This document shows, piece by piece, positions 10,477 to 22,644 of a stretch of 64,000 nucleotides of DNA. The stretch is from Amanita rubescens (taxonomy: Eukaryota; Basidiomycota; Agaricomycetes; Agaricales; Amanitaceae). The DNA is taken from assembly GCA_015039365.1 (NCBI GenBank), contig WION01000202.1:1-64000 (forward strand), given 5' to 3'. Made by a program: the position numbers and the translations under genes. The notes under the pieces were generated by a model. The model was not told where the DNA came from and made no database searches. It saw nothing but the letters and a program-made list of their open reading frames with translations. How positions within the stretch are numbered: position 1 is the stretch's first letter; every line of letters begins with the position of its first letter.

Positions 10477-12071
10477 TTAAGAATTCTGTTTCTGTGATGC
10501 GCACTCCGCTGTACCGTGCTCCCGCCTTTTCCATTCTTCCCACCAAAGGGGGATGGATTCCCGCTTGAGCTTTTCAAACTCGTCAATCTTTTCTTGGAGG
10601 GATCTATGTCTCATGGCTTCTGTTACCTTCGGATGACGATAGCCAGACTCTGATGCCTTATGATGAAATGTCTCGACATGAGCTCAGACGGTAAGCCATT
10701 TAAAATACTGACCTCGACACACATCTTCAACAATGATATGTCGGAACCAAGAGTCAAACATCTTCGGATTTTGGTCTGGTCCTCTTCATCCAGAAAGTCG
10801 CGTACTCGTTGGTCCTTTCCCTGCAGAGCAGGAGCGTCTCGACTGAGTTGTGCAAGGAGTGGATACAAGCTCTCGGACATCTGCAATTTTTTCTCCAACC
10901 AACGCACGAGGTCCTTGATACCCGGAGCTTGAGTCACATCCGGAATTCGGACGAAAGGAACAAAGTCGCCGTACACTGGTTCGGAAGGAAGCTCGGGTTC
11001 AAAGGGGCGCAACAAACTTGCCGGGACATTCGGCATGCGCTCGAGAAGGTCTTGGCCATACCTGTATGCAAAGATGCGCCCCTGTATATGCTTTAGCTGA
11101 TGTGTATATGTGATAGGATGTGAAATCAACTTCTTTTGAGGAGGCTTCCATGACCATCGTCAGATTTATATACGTTCCGAGGGCTGGTACGTCCACGTGA
11201 TAATGTGCATAGTATAATGGGATCAGAACGGGATAGGCTGCCATCTAGTGTGAACCAGTTGGCGCTCAATTATATACGGGAGACGATGGACATACTAAAG
11301 TAGGTGTGATGGATGTAGGCGAGATGTGTAAGCCATCCGCGATCTCTACATCTCCGTGTGGCCAGTATTTGGTAATGTCAAGAACCGAGAAGGGAGATAT
11401 TGAGTATGGTAGGCGTTGTATTTGCATGCCATGCTGCTTTTCTAGTTCGGACGTGAAACGTACAACTTCGCACGGCTGGTCTTGATCCCAAAAAGAAAGA
11501 GGCGACATGACATCTAAATCATTTCCTATCGTGAATAGTTAGTTAATCGAAATGAAGTATAAAGAGAACAGACCTGGCAGATAACTGATTATTCCTAAAA
11601 GTTAAGATACGAGGCATGGTATATTAAACTTGACTTACCTATTGAGGAGTTGGATCGAAACAGTGCGCTTTGTTATGAGTAAGACTAGAATATATCAGTT
11701 CAACGTTGACGTACCTGGATATTATTACACGTAACAGAGGCCCGTAGTTCTGCATCTAAGACCCAAGCAGGGAAATAAACTGGTATAATCTGCGCCGGAC
11801 GTATAGGCTCAAATCCAAAGCCGGGTAGTAGTCGCGCAGCGAAGGAACCTAGGAACTGTCTGAACGCGAGCATTGGCGAGGCAAAAGGCGCCAATCGGAC
11901 GATTGCCTCCTCCTGGGAAATTTCGAAGCGAAGTGCTGCAACAAGAGTGTACATATTAGTGTTCATACGATTCCAGGAGCGCGTACCATGGACACCGTTA
12001 AAGGGCGCGGTCGACGAGTGCCTACGGAACAAGCGCCCAGCCTGTGGCCGGAAGGAGTTGCGAGCGAACAT
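10477..12071 (-). CDS. Conserved fungal protein, probably mitochondrial
   Basis: Start at 12071 (MFARNSFRPQAGRLFRRHSS), an Arg/Ser-rich, acid-free leader typical of a mitochondrial presequence. After an intron the frame continues with ALRFEISQEEAIVRLAPFAS and FGFEPIRPAQIIPVYFPAW (11700-11940). More exons follow: PCEVVRFTSELEKQHGMQ (11266-11508), AAYPVLIPLYYAHYHV near 11210, LPSEPVYGDFVPFVR near 10980, and a charged helical C-terminal exon (KIDEFEKLKRESIPLWWEEW) ending at 10477. I believe related proteins occur in other mushrooms but know no function. Its ATG is only 63 bases from that of the divergent DnaJ gene, so the two share a promoter region. Confidence 0.72.
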
Positions 12072-12134
12072 TCCGATCCCGTGACAGTCACGCCGGATCG
12101 GACGGGACACGTCGACCTCACCAGCAACCTGCAC
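12072..12134. promoter_or_regulatory. Shared promoter between divergent genes
   Basis: Only 63 bases separate the start codons of the mitochondrial protein (leftward) and the ER DnaJ protein (rightward), so their transcripts must overlap or share a very compact bidirectional promoter. A CACGTC core occurs near 12109-12114. It resembles half of the fungal unfolded-protein-response element, but a six-base match is weak evidence. Confidence 0.45.
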
Positions 12135-13637
12135 ATGTACCCGTTCACCATCTTCCTGCTGCTCTCATTGTCAGCGTTCGCGCTCGCGGCAGATCTCTAT
12201 AAAATCCTCGACTTATCCCGGTCGGCGTCGCAAAGGGACATAAAGCACGCGTACAAAAAATTAAGCAAGAAATATCACCCCGACAAAAACAAGGACCCTG
12301 ATGCTAAAGACAAGTTCGTCGATATTGCCCATGGTGCGCGTTTTGTCTCTATTATCTGTGATTTTTCTGACAAAGTGAATAGCATACGAGGTCCTGTCGG
12401 ATCCCGAGGTGGGTCATGCGCGCTGTCATTAATTCGGTTGCTCAAGTATCTGTATAGAAACGAGATATATACGACCGTCATGGGGAGGTGCGGGTCGGAT
12501 ACATTCCCAAATCAACTTGCATCTTATCAGTATATAGGAAGGTCTGAAGGCACACGAAAGTGGACAACACGCTGCCAATCCATTCGATATATTCCAAAAT
12601 TTCTTCGGAGGCCGTAAGTTTGTCCGTTTAAAACTAGCCTCGCCAAGCGAGTGACGAGGTTATATAGATCACGCCGAACAGTCGCGAAAGGGACCCTCAT
12701 CGTTGTCGGAATTTGAAGTTTCCTTGGCAGAAATGTGAGTATACTATTTCTACGACTGGGCGATACGACTAATTTGTCTAGGTATCAAGGAGCTAGTCTG
12801 GACGTAGGTGCAGTTAAAAACTCAGGTCTTCCGCAATGCTGACGTTTGCAACTAGTTCCAAGTACGGAAAAAAGTTCTTTGCGACCACTGTCGGGGGAAC
12901 GGCGCAGCATCCTCCTCAGATATCCATGCATGTTCGTCGTGCGGTGGATCAGGCGTAAAAATCGTTAAACAGCAGATATTCCCCGGGATGTACGCTCAAA
13001 GTCAAGTCACATGCCCAGATTGCCGTGGCCAAGGCAAAGTCGTCACGAAGATTTGTCCTCATTGTGGAGGCACCAAGGTTATCGACCATGTCCAATCTTA
13101 TACACTCGAAATTATACCCGGTACGCCCGAAAACCATGAAATAGTGTTTGAAGGCGAGGCAGACGAGTCACCTGATTATGATGCTGGCGACATTATAATA
13201 CGCGTTAAGAGCAGGAAAGAGAAGGGTGGATGGAGACGGAAAGAGTCTAATTTATATTGGAAGGAAACAATCGGCGTCGATGAAGTTCGTTCATTTTCTT
13301 TCCTCGTATATTCTAACCTGTTTAACTCCCTGTAGGCGCTACTAGGCTTTGACCATAATTTGACGCATCTTGACGGTCATGCGATACGGCTACGTCGCAC
13401 TGGCATCACACAGCCTGGTTTTGTGCAGACAATTACGGGGGAAGGAATGCCCATCTTTGGGCAACACTTTAGAGGAGATCTGTTCGTGGAATACAATGTC
13501 GTGCTACCGGCAGAGCTATCTCCACAGCTACGTCGTAGTGAGTATCTTGGTTGATCATATGGTTACTCTGTGCTTATCGTCTTTCAGAACTGAAAGAGGC
13601 ATTCCCACCGTCAAGATCAGGTCACGACGAACTTTAG
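12135..13637 (+). CDS. SCJ1: ER-lumenal DnaJ/Hsp40 co-chaperone, Scj1-like, ending HDEL
   Basis: Co-chaperone of the ER Hsp70 (Kar2/BiP) in folding and degradation of secretory proteins. ATG 12135 opens a clear signal peptide (YPFTIFLLLSLSAFALAA). The J domain follows (ADLYKILDLSRSASQRDIKH, KYHPDKN with the HPD motif at about 12288), split by four introns between 12330 and 12535. Next come a Gly/Phe-type stretch (FDIFQNFFGG) and four CxxCxGxG-type zinc motifs (CDHCRGNG, CSSCGGSG, CPDCRGQG, CPHCGGTK at about 12880-13065). The substrate-binding C-terminal domain ends, after a final intron near 13540-13590, in SGHDEL-stop. HDEL is the ER retrieval signal. Domain set and order are complete. I used the start giving the signal peptide, not the upstream in-frame ATG at 11988. 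Confidence 0.93.
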
Positions 13638-13802
13638 CTGTATACCCATAGAATGGATTGGTGTCATTATTTATATACGTTATACACGGTTAGGTGTAGA
13701 TATTATTGCGTTACAATAAACCAGGGAAATATGGAAAGATGATACAATGTATTGAGGGAATCCACATGCAAAACGTGCAGTAACACAGGAGGGTAGGAGC
13801 AG

Positions 13803-16725
13803 TTATGCCTACCGACTGATTAACGGCATTCTGGCGAATAGGAGCCTGTAACTCACTAGGTAGTTGTATGATTTCCGATCTTCGCAGCGTTCCAGATATT
13901 CTCTCTGCATTTTAAGGTCAAATCTCCGAATGGCGCAAGTCATGGGAGTAGTCGTACCTCAATTAGGTTTTCAATTCGTTTCTTTATACCCAGTGGATCA
14001 GGTTGGAATCGGCTAGCCAGCTGGCGTGTCACTTCGTTAACAAGATCGTTATGCGTCATGTGTTTGCGGTCTTTCATTATCCTGACGATGCAAGCCTACA
14101 AGTTCGGAAATCAGATTTGAGAAAGGGCAGAAAAATAATAGAAGTTGACATACGTCGGATTGGTGTTTGCGTTCCTCATCAATTCTCTCTCGCGTCTCTT
14201 TTCTTTCTTCTCCCGATTCTACCTTGGCAGCAACTACAGCAATCTTGATCTTATGTAGTTCTGATTGGAACCCTTCGTTGAAAGAGAAGGTATCATCGTC
14301 CTTCACGTCCCGTCCTGGAGGATGCTTCTTGAGCACCTTGAACTTGGCACACGCCAACGACTGCAACTGTCGTTTCAATTCCTGTTCTTCAATGTTGGTC
14401 GCTTCTTTGATATCCTACAGGATTCGATAAATGCCTGCAAATCTACAATGGAATATCTTACCGCATAGCTCATTTTCCCCCCCTCACTCAAGTTTTGGAA
14501 CAAGAGCAAGATGACCAACGCATACGTCGACACGTTCAATTCATGCTGACGAGATTTGAACCTAACTTTCACATCCGCGCTTCCCAGCGACGGCACCCAC
14601 GCCAAACGACGGCCAGAGTGTCTTGTGTTATAAAATCGCTGGTATGAATTGCAAGCCTGGACCATCTCTGGCGGAAATATGCATGCTGGAGGGGCCTGTG
14701 ACATAGGCCAGAAGGTTGCTGTCATGATGATCACCGATATCTCAATTTCAGGCGGCTACAGGAGAAAATCAGCGAAACTCAGAGAAGTATGAAATAAAAC
14801 TGACCGATGATTTTAACCGCTCAAGATAAGTTCTGTAAAGACCCATATGTTCATCCGATAGTTTCATATCATGGAACATGCCCTCCAACTTTTGCGTGAA
14901 CTGGAAACCACATTCAACTTTCAGCTTAGCCAACATGCCTCGTTCTGCGTCGTCTGACACAGACCGGTTGTGGAGAAGGCGTTTTGCGAGATGATTTTTG
15001 TAGTAACGTTCAAACACGTCCTTTTCAGAAATAAAGCGGAACACAGTTATGGTCTTATCCAGAACGATGTCAACCTCTGTGTCCGTTTTCTATCACCAAA
15101 GGTCAACGGCATGTTGGAACGTCAATCTATCCTGCACTCACCCCTTTCAAGCCGCGCCTAAGGTGGTCATCGATAAACAATGAAATAAATTCTGGTGCTT
15201 TGTCGCTAAGGTTCACGAAGCCCGCAAACGCCTTCAAGCACTAGGTAAGCCGATAGCACACGGGTTTCTCTGTGCCACCTACCTCATTCATCGATGATTC
15301 AATCTCGCGATCGCTTTGCCAGCAATTTTTCCATATAGTTTCGAACTTGTCTTTCAGGTCAAGAACATCTTGCACCCACTTTGATGCCCCAGTATTTGCT
15401 GACTTGATTTTTGCGATTCTCCCTTTTCTCTTTGTATCTCCTTCATCAGCTCCAGCTTGATCCTCTTCTGCCTCGTCCACTACTAGTGAAAGGCGGTTTA
15501 TTTCTTTACCCCGTCGCGAGATGGACTCCTTCAAAGCACGTTTGAGATAAGGCAGACCGGTTTGGATCCCAGAGCATAAACGATATAGGCGAGCAAGATC
15601 TTCAACTTTCGACGCATCGACCATCGCGTCCAACCCAGAGTTCGCTAGCGATATGACATCCTGTATACGGGGCGAGAGGAGTTGTTCTTGCAAAATGGTA
15701 CGCAGTGGTAGTGCCGTGATGCGTGTGAGATAGTGGTGGGCCCGAGACTCTTCAGATTCGTACCGTTCTTCCACCTGCGAGAAAAAATAGATCACACAGA
15801 CCGAATCGATATGAGAGGCCATCACCCACTCGTTTAAGAAACACAGAAGCGTCACAAAGTTGCAATAATCTATCTCCTTCCGCTTTGTAATAGGCTCGAC
15901 TTTCAGCGAGGATAGCAGGTTCGAGGAATTCCTCATACAACGTCGTTTTCTCGTCCTCGGTGCAGAGACTCGTAAAAACCTCGACAGATCCTTTGACGGA
16001 TGAGCGATTGATCACATAGCCTTCTCTCTCGAAACGTATTTGATTTAGAATGGCATTTATTAGGTGGTCGCGAATAGAAGGCCGCATGATATGTTCTCGG
16101 AAGAGAAGACGCCCCAACTCCCATGTTCCCGGTACGCTTGAAGATATTGTGTAGACCCGATCCTTGTTCGTCATTAGGATCTTCGCAAAAATGTGGCAAA
16201 AGTGCAGAAACACGGTACCATGTATTTCAGAATCTGCCCTAGCTTCACCATGTTGCTACAATGGTCTTCGTGCACGGTAGCAACTGCCTTGCATAGTAAC
16301 TCTGCCTCTTGACTCTGCTGCATTAGATCCTGAGTGCTATCATTCGGAAAGACGGGGATAATTTGTTCATCCGCGAGGTTATGAAGATTCTCAATGACAA
16401 GATTCTTCAGCCCATTATATAGCATATCTCCATGTCTATATAACACCAGATTATAACCGAAACGATGGTTTTCCTCAAACTGACAAATATATGGCGTTGT
16501 GATTCTGAATTTCGCGGATATTTTTGGCTAGTTGAGTCCATGTATCCTCGGCATTAAACTCGGGCGCTGGCTATTAAGTATAAAGGTGAGCTACAGGTTT
16601 CTTGAGGGGTTTTGCAGATATACCTTCCGTGGGGGTTTCTACCAGAGATTCCCTTGACTTTAGATTAAAGATTAACCGGAAGATGTAAGAATTCCACACA
16701 CAATCTTCGGCTTCGCTCGTCGCAT
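13803..16725 (-). CDS. CUL3: Cullin-3, scaffold of BTB-type ubiquitin ligases
   Basis: Scaffold of cullin-RING E3 ligases that use BTB-domain substrate adaptors. The N-terminus was rebuilt as MRRAKPKI, a 15-base microexon KPPRK (16624-16638), then [20 protein letters not shown]; this matches the basic leader of cullin-3. Cullin repeats follow ([25 protein letters not shown]), then the cullin homology domain ([45 protein letters not shown]) and the winged helix with the neddylation site ([16 protein letters not shown], about 14050-14110). After a final intron (13809-13855) the last coding piece is GCA TAA, giving the canonical YLA end. An in-frame Met at 16752 is a possible alternative start. 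Confidence 0.92.
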
Positions 16726-17037
16726 GAGGCCTGTTTCGTCGTTTAACCACATTATGGTGTCTCCTAAATCCTTGGAACGTACCGCTAGCCATTGCCTACT
16801 GGTACTAGGGTGGCGTGTTAGACTATGTTTCGATGCCGTGAACCGCAGACAATCATATTGTTTGGATCTCAGGATCCAAGTAAATAACAATTTACTACAA
16901 CTGACGCGTAATGATATAATCTAGAGAACTACATGCAGGTTAAAGCTTTAAAGTGCTATGGTAATGGCAAGTACAAGAACAATAAATCAGTGCTGAAGTG
17001 ACATATGCAAAGGACGATCGGTCGTGAAGGGATCAAA

Positions 17038-20000
17038 TCATGAAGGTGCACGGGAAGATCGCACCACGTCCTGTAAAGTATTTGCGGAAAGCTTTTCCAT
17101 CCAGATTTTGAAGTTTCGTGGTAAAATCCATGGTTCACATCCTGTGGCCAGTTTTGCGATGGTAAGAAGACAGAGAGAAAGTAGTTGTACGCTTCTGTAC
17201 CCCGCGTTTTGCAAATTAATTTGCAGTAGATTCGCAATCTCGTGCAAGACCTGTCGCAAGAGATGTACAAAGCACTCTATAGAGAGCAATCATGACTTAC
17301 TGTTGTCATCTGACCATCCTTGGCGTTGAAACCAGGCTGAGACGGAACGAGGAACATGGCAGGGACCAGCCTATCGTAGATGAAGGTTTCAAAGCCAGGC
17401 AAACCTCCTTGAGGTTTAGCATCGCCAGGCACCTGCGAGATTGGCTGTCCCCAGATAGCAACAGATCTACCCAAGAACGTAATGGCCGCCCTCTGACTTG
17501 CAGAATCAGAAATGTCCTCTGCCAACTGCTGTAAGGTTTCGATCAATGGAAGGAAACTGCTGGCATTTCCTATCGCCCATTCAATAACTTGCTCGTACGA
17601 GAACTGAATGACTTACTTTCTGAAGTGAAGACGTTTTCCAGTCGTCCAGTCATAATAGCATTAAGCAAACCAAGATAGGCTCTGGTTGTATCGATGTGTG
17701 CCCTTTGGTCGTCTGTACCGGATATGGGCTGCGAAAGTAATGTAGATATATGCATATTCAGTGGGCCGATTAACTGATCTAGTACGTCAAACATGTCTTT
17801 CTGTAAAAAGTTATTATCAGAAGGAGTAATTATAGTCTTGAGGAAGGGACCTTACTTCGAAGTTTATGAATAGACAATCCAATGAGGTTCATAAAGTCAA
17901 TCAGCTCCGTCGGCTCAAAATGTGCCAGCAGAGCTGCCATTAAAACTGGAATAAATTCAGTAACTCTGGCACCAGCCGTTGCCAGTATACGTGCAAAGGC
18001 GAATCTAGTCTGGGCGAGAGTGTCATTATCCCATACGGCATTGGAAGTCTAGCACTTACAGCGTCACGAATAACTTTGAGAGTATTCATAGCCTTTAAAC
18101 ATACAAGGATGGCCTGTGCCATCTCTGCAAACACATCAAGTGGTGGAAATACATGTCTTTCGGGTATTACAGCAGGATAATCCGGAAAACCCTTTGCAAT
18201 ATTGCCCAAGGCCATAATGATATGATGGACCTTGACGATTGGAACGATATCCTCGGGTCCTTTTGAGTTAAAACTTTGGAAATTTTCAGAAAGCCCCTCC
18301 ATAAGAGGCTTGACAAGCGAAAGTAATACACTAGTTTGCTGTTCATGATTCTTGGAAAGTAGTGAAGACAGAATACCGGCAGTCTCGTAAAGATACAATT
18401 GGGAGTCGAACGAAGTGTCTTTGACGGCTTCGGATAACGGATCCAGATCTGCATCGTCAGGTTCGGGGATCTGCACGTCGATGGAAAGCAAATCGCGCAA
18501 GCTCTCGAGGATGCTGACACTAAGATCTGGAGGGATATCGTTCCGGACCTCTTTGATAAAGCGATGGAATAGATAATCAACCCGAGCCCGATGTGAGGAG
18601 TCGTCATTGTGCAAGCCTCTAAGTTACGATATGGATGAGTCACCGGTCGCCTACTTGCACATTGACTCACCTGCTATCAACCATGGCTTCGAGCGTTGGG
18701 ATGATGCACTCCTTTCGGATTTTGAAAAAGTCTGGATACCGAGCCGCAGTCTCGAAAAACTGCAAGGCCACGGCACGGTGAGGGTATGACGACATTCTGG
18801 ATTGCACAAGAGCATATAGCATTTCTCCATGAGTTGTTAATGGATACTCCGCATAGTTCACCACCTTTCGAAGCTCTTTGTCGATAGCTGGTGCTTGGCA
18901 GAACGCTGCTCTGCCCTTTCCTCCTGCTGTAAAGGGGTAAGTCAGAATGAGCAGCGCATCCTACCGGTTACACTCACACTTATTAATCTCTCCAAATATA
19001 TAGACGAGATAAACACCGAGTTCAGCATCATTCCATTTCAGTGAAGCACCATTCCTGTAAGTTGTAATAGTCTCCAACGCCACCGTGCGTACTGTGTCCG
19101 TCACCAGATCTTGGTCAATCGCGAGAATAGAGTCCATAAAATTACGCAGTTCCTTCAAACAAGCGGGTCACGACACGAAGGGTGAACTTCATTAAAATCA
19201 CTGACCTTTCTTAGCCTCTCAAACTCGGCATTGTCTTCTTCATCAACATCTTCAAGATCAGCCTCTTCGTCCCACTTCAACTTGTCGAGCAGCACTCGCA
19301 GCAGCGACGCCAGAAAAGTCCGTACTGACTCATCCAACGGACTGGTCACCACTTTTCTACTACGTTTGTGCTGAAAAGATTCGTGAATGTCGCAAAGATG
19401 CTTGATATATGCGCACTTACGCTGGCAAGAATGCCTTGCAACATGGGGAAAATCGTACTAGAGGTATCGTCGTATTCGTCCGCTAGGAAACGCAACATTA
19501 CAGGTTGCACTTGCAAAAGATAAGCTTTTGCTTCCGAGCGAATATCCTCACTTGGACAGTCCTGGGACAATGATCAATGAAGAACCAGATTCCGTTCGAG
19601 GAGGTGGACAAACATCGCTTAGCTTTATCAATTCCAGCCCATACATATTCAACAGCTTTCCAAGCGCTTCCCGGTACGATTCTTCACCTTCAGTCAACAT
19701 CGGACCCGCGCTCCTGCTGCTGCGCACGCGTCTTTGACTCGAGCGCATCTATGACTTGACCCAGAGACAAGACTTTGAACAGTTGAAGCTTGTCTCCCGG
19801 TTCTTTAAGGCCTTTCGCAACGATTCTGAGCAACGCTACGGAGGTCGCCAACCGGATTGGTAGGGATGGGTTCGCAAGCATGTTGAATAGTAAAGGAACG
19901 GTAGTTGGTGTAACAGTCAAATTGATATCGATCCATCCTAAAATGCCAAGTCAACGCGAGGGTATAACACGTCATCTCACTTTGACATACCAACGTACGA

Positions 20001-20957
20001 TCCCGAAAGTTCTAATACCCCAATCCACCAGTTCAATAGCGTTGTCCAATTCTCCTTTTGTTTCAGGCAAAGGCTCGCCTTTTTGTAGTCGACCCATAGT
20101 TTCAGTACCCTCAGCAACGATAGTCAATACACCTTCATTAATCCGCGCTGCGTCTCTTTCCCGAACTGCGTCTCTGACTCTGGAATCACGCGAATGTCGT
20201 TCGGGTGTGAAATGCCGTGCAGATTTTATCACCTGATCGGCAACTTCTCCAGAAATTTCAAGGACGATGTGAAAGAAGAGAAGAGAGACATGACGGTTGA
20301 AGCTTGCGGCAGAGGGCACATCGGATGTTCGAATGAAAGCGAAGAGATCAGTAAAGAATGAGGGCCATTGGTCGATGTATGAACAAAGGAAGAATAAAGT
20401 TAGTGTATGAGAGAACTTGTTGCGTATATCTAGCTGGCGTGTAAGGTCCGGTGATTTATGACGTGTGGGATAGACGTACATGGAGCGTCGCTCTCTGCTG
20501 GGCCTTCCGCATATTCCCTTTGAACGTATTGCAACAGTGATTGACGTAGAAGGGTGAAGGATTCGTTGTCTAGTGGTTCAGAACTACAGCAGAGTTTAGT
20601 AATCGAATAGACAGCTACAGACGCGTGGAGAGCGAGGCAATTGCATTGGGGCCAAAGCGGGAAGTTGTAGTAACTTGCTCGATGACGGCGAGATCCAAAA
20701 ATGACTCACGAGATCACTCACCGGCTCTCAAAGAAGTCGTCCAAGAGACCAAGAGCAAAGAAGCGGGCTTGAGAATTGTATTTCCTTGATCCATTTGGAT
20801 TCGTTTCGAGGAAAATATGCAGGGCCACACGCCATGCATGGAGTATGTTTTCTTGGATGTTGCGAATGTAACTCAAAGCCTGTGGATGAAGAGAAAGTTG
20901 GGTGGGATCAGAGGCAATTGTTATGGCTTGTACGAGCTGCTCTATTTCATGCTCCAT
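17038..20957 (-). CDS. LOS1: Exportin-T, nuclear export receptor for tRNA
   Basis: Karyopherin that exports tRNA with Ran-GTP. Start at 20957 (MEHEIEQLVQAITIASDP). The N-terminal HEAT repeats include AWRVALHIFLETNPNGSRKY and ARFFALGLLDDFFESR. Later come DQWPSFFTDLFAF and GTETMGRLQKGE, the middle HEAT repeats (EEDNAEFERLRK, AVALQFFETAARYPDFF), the conserved LYLYETAGILSSLL followed by KPLMEG (about 18300-18400), and a C-terminus with RLVPAMFLVPSQPGFNAKDG and RSVQLLSLCLLTIAKL. Exons and short introns alternate through almost 4 kb, as expected for a protein of about a thousand residues. LOS1 is the yeast name, XPOT the animal one. No break was seen. Confidence 0.92.
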
Positions 20958-21055
20958 TGAATGCCAGGGATGGGATGGGTGAAACGACCAGAAGATGATT
21001 TCGCAAAGATCAAGTCAGATAGTAGCAGTGTGGCTAAAAATGGCAACCAAGATCG

Positions 21056-22550
21056 CTAAAATTCGAGTATGTACACTGCCCCTGTCCGTAAACCTACGCA
21101 TACTCGTCCCGTCGCCTCCTCAAATGAGAGTGACGCTATCATGTGTGCTTCAAATGGCAGTGGATGATGTGACGGTACAAGGAGATTGACAACAGCCGCA
21201 TCTCCTGGCCGGAATGTAGCCTTCCATAATTTATACTCGTCGCTCTCCCACTCATGATCCACCCACACAGCTCGATATCCAGTCTTTCCCATACACACAA
21301 TTTCAGGACGCGTACCAATTGCAGTTTTGAAGCTATGCGTCCGGGAGAAGCTATCGCCAAGGCGATCACTTTGCGCGGCATGGATTGGGACTTGATAGAC
21401 ATCCGCGACACCCTTGATATGTTCACCAAAGGAGTGGAACACAATCAGGGAAAAGCAAGAGGGATGATCATAAACTGGCTCTGTCGAAATATAAAATTCA
21501 CATAAACGCGAAACTCGACTCAGCACGCTCTCTGCCAACAAAGGACACTGTTCGGGTGAAAGCATGGTTACATCAAAGGAGGTATCTTTGAGGTAGAGAT
21601 CTGCAGGTAGTCCATGTATGCGGACGACGAGGGTGTCATTACGGACGCCAATCAAAATAAAGCAATTCGAGTATAATTTTATTTGAAGCCTATCTAGCGA
21701 CTTTCGAATACGGTTAGCAACCATTGTCTAGCATGATTGTAAGATGAACCCACGGATTGAGAAGAGAATTCGTGGAAGAATTTGCGCTTAGTGCGTATGT
21801 TATAGAAGACGGCAGTGTAGTTTGGCGGGCCGAAGTGACTCGGAATGCGGGCCACGATGGTAGCGATGATGTCATCGCATATCTCGACGACAGATATGCG
21901 GCCTTCTGAGGGACCGGGAATGGACTTTGACAAAGTATAGGGCTGGTCAGAGAGAGCGTCAAGAGAGAGCGAATAAACGCTGACAGCCTCGTTGTTACTG
22001 AGAAAAACAACGGAAGCGTCATAGTTTCGGGCACGCATAGCAGCGGCAAACTGAATCATGGGTATGACTTTCAGACCGACACATGTTCGGCTGTCCGGCT
22101 GTTCATCCAGACACCAGGCAGAGAGCTCATCGTAATTTGGCCAGCGCGACAGAATCAAGACATGTCGGCGGCCAAGCAACTGCAGCTGCATAATAGTTGC
22201 ATTCTTCAGAGCTTTAGTTATCTGGGTGCAATGAACAACGGGGTCTCGCCTCCGCCAGTTATTGTCAAGGCGCAATGCGAGAATGACAATAGTGAGGAGG
22301 ACAGAACCAGACAAGGACGAAAGGGGAGTATCAGGTGGCGTATCGAGGGGAATGTCAATTGATAGATGATGCCATGCGTAATCGTCACAAGTAAAGGCGT
22401 GTAAGACACGACATGTCTACGTGTAACGTGTAAGTAGTACTAATGAGTGTCTACTGCTGCTCTGCTTGCCTGTCTGAGAGCGAGAATATCTGCAGGAGAG
22501 AAATAAACGCATATATTGAGTAGAATATCGCGGGGGAGGTCGAGGAGCAT
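21056..22550 (-). CDS. F-box protein with C-terminal propeller-like region
   Basis: Start at 22550: MLLDLPRDILLNICVYFSPA, then DILALRQ joined to TCRVLHAFTCDDYAWHHL, a complete F-box split by one intron (22417-22469). The F-box would bind Skp1 in an SCF ubiquitin ligase. The rest (22310-21056) is a beta-rich sequence typical of mushroom F-box proteins, with ISVVEICDDIIATIVAR and the recurrent tail SFEEATGRVCVGLRTGAVYI. A further intron lies near 21694-21725. The first intron appears to begin with GC rather than GT, because only that choice gives the expected LRQTCR. The target substrate is unknown. Confidence 0.85.
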
Positions 22551-22644
22551 CGATAAGCCGCCGGAATGCCAGCCTTGCCAATCACCTGACCACTGACACC
22601 CTTTTAAGGCCGACGTCTAACTCTGTCTCCCTCATCCTACCACC
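22551..22644. promoter_or_regulatory. Compact bidirectional promoter region
   Basis: 94 bases lie between the divergent start codons of the F-box gene (left) and the acidic Ser-rich gene (right). Pyrimidine-rich sequence (TCTGTCTCCCTCATCC) precedes the right-hand ATG. No specific binding site is recognised. Confidence 0.4.

Noticed and set aside
11988..12134. Upstream in-frame ATG for the DnaJ gene
   Set aside because: It would bury the signal peptide behind 49 hydrophilic residues and overlap the neighbouring gene; ATG 12135 gives a clean ER signal.
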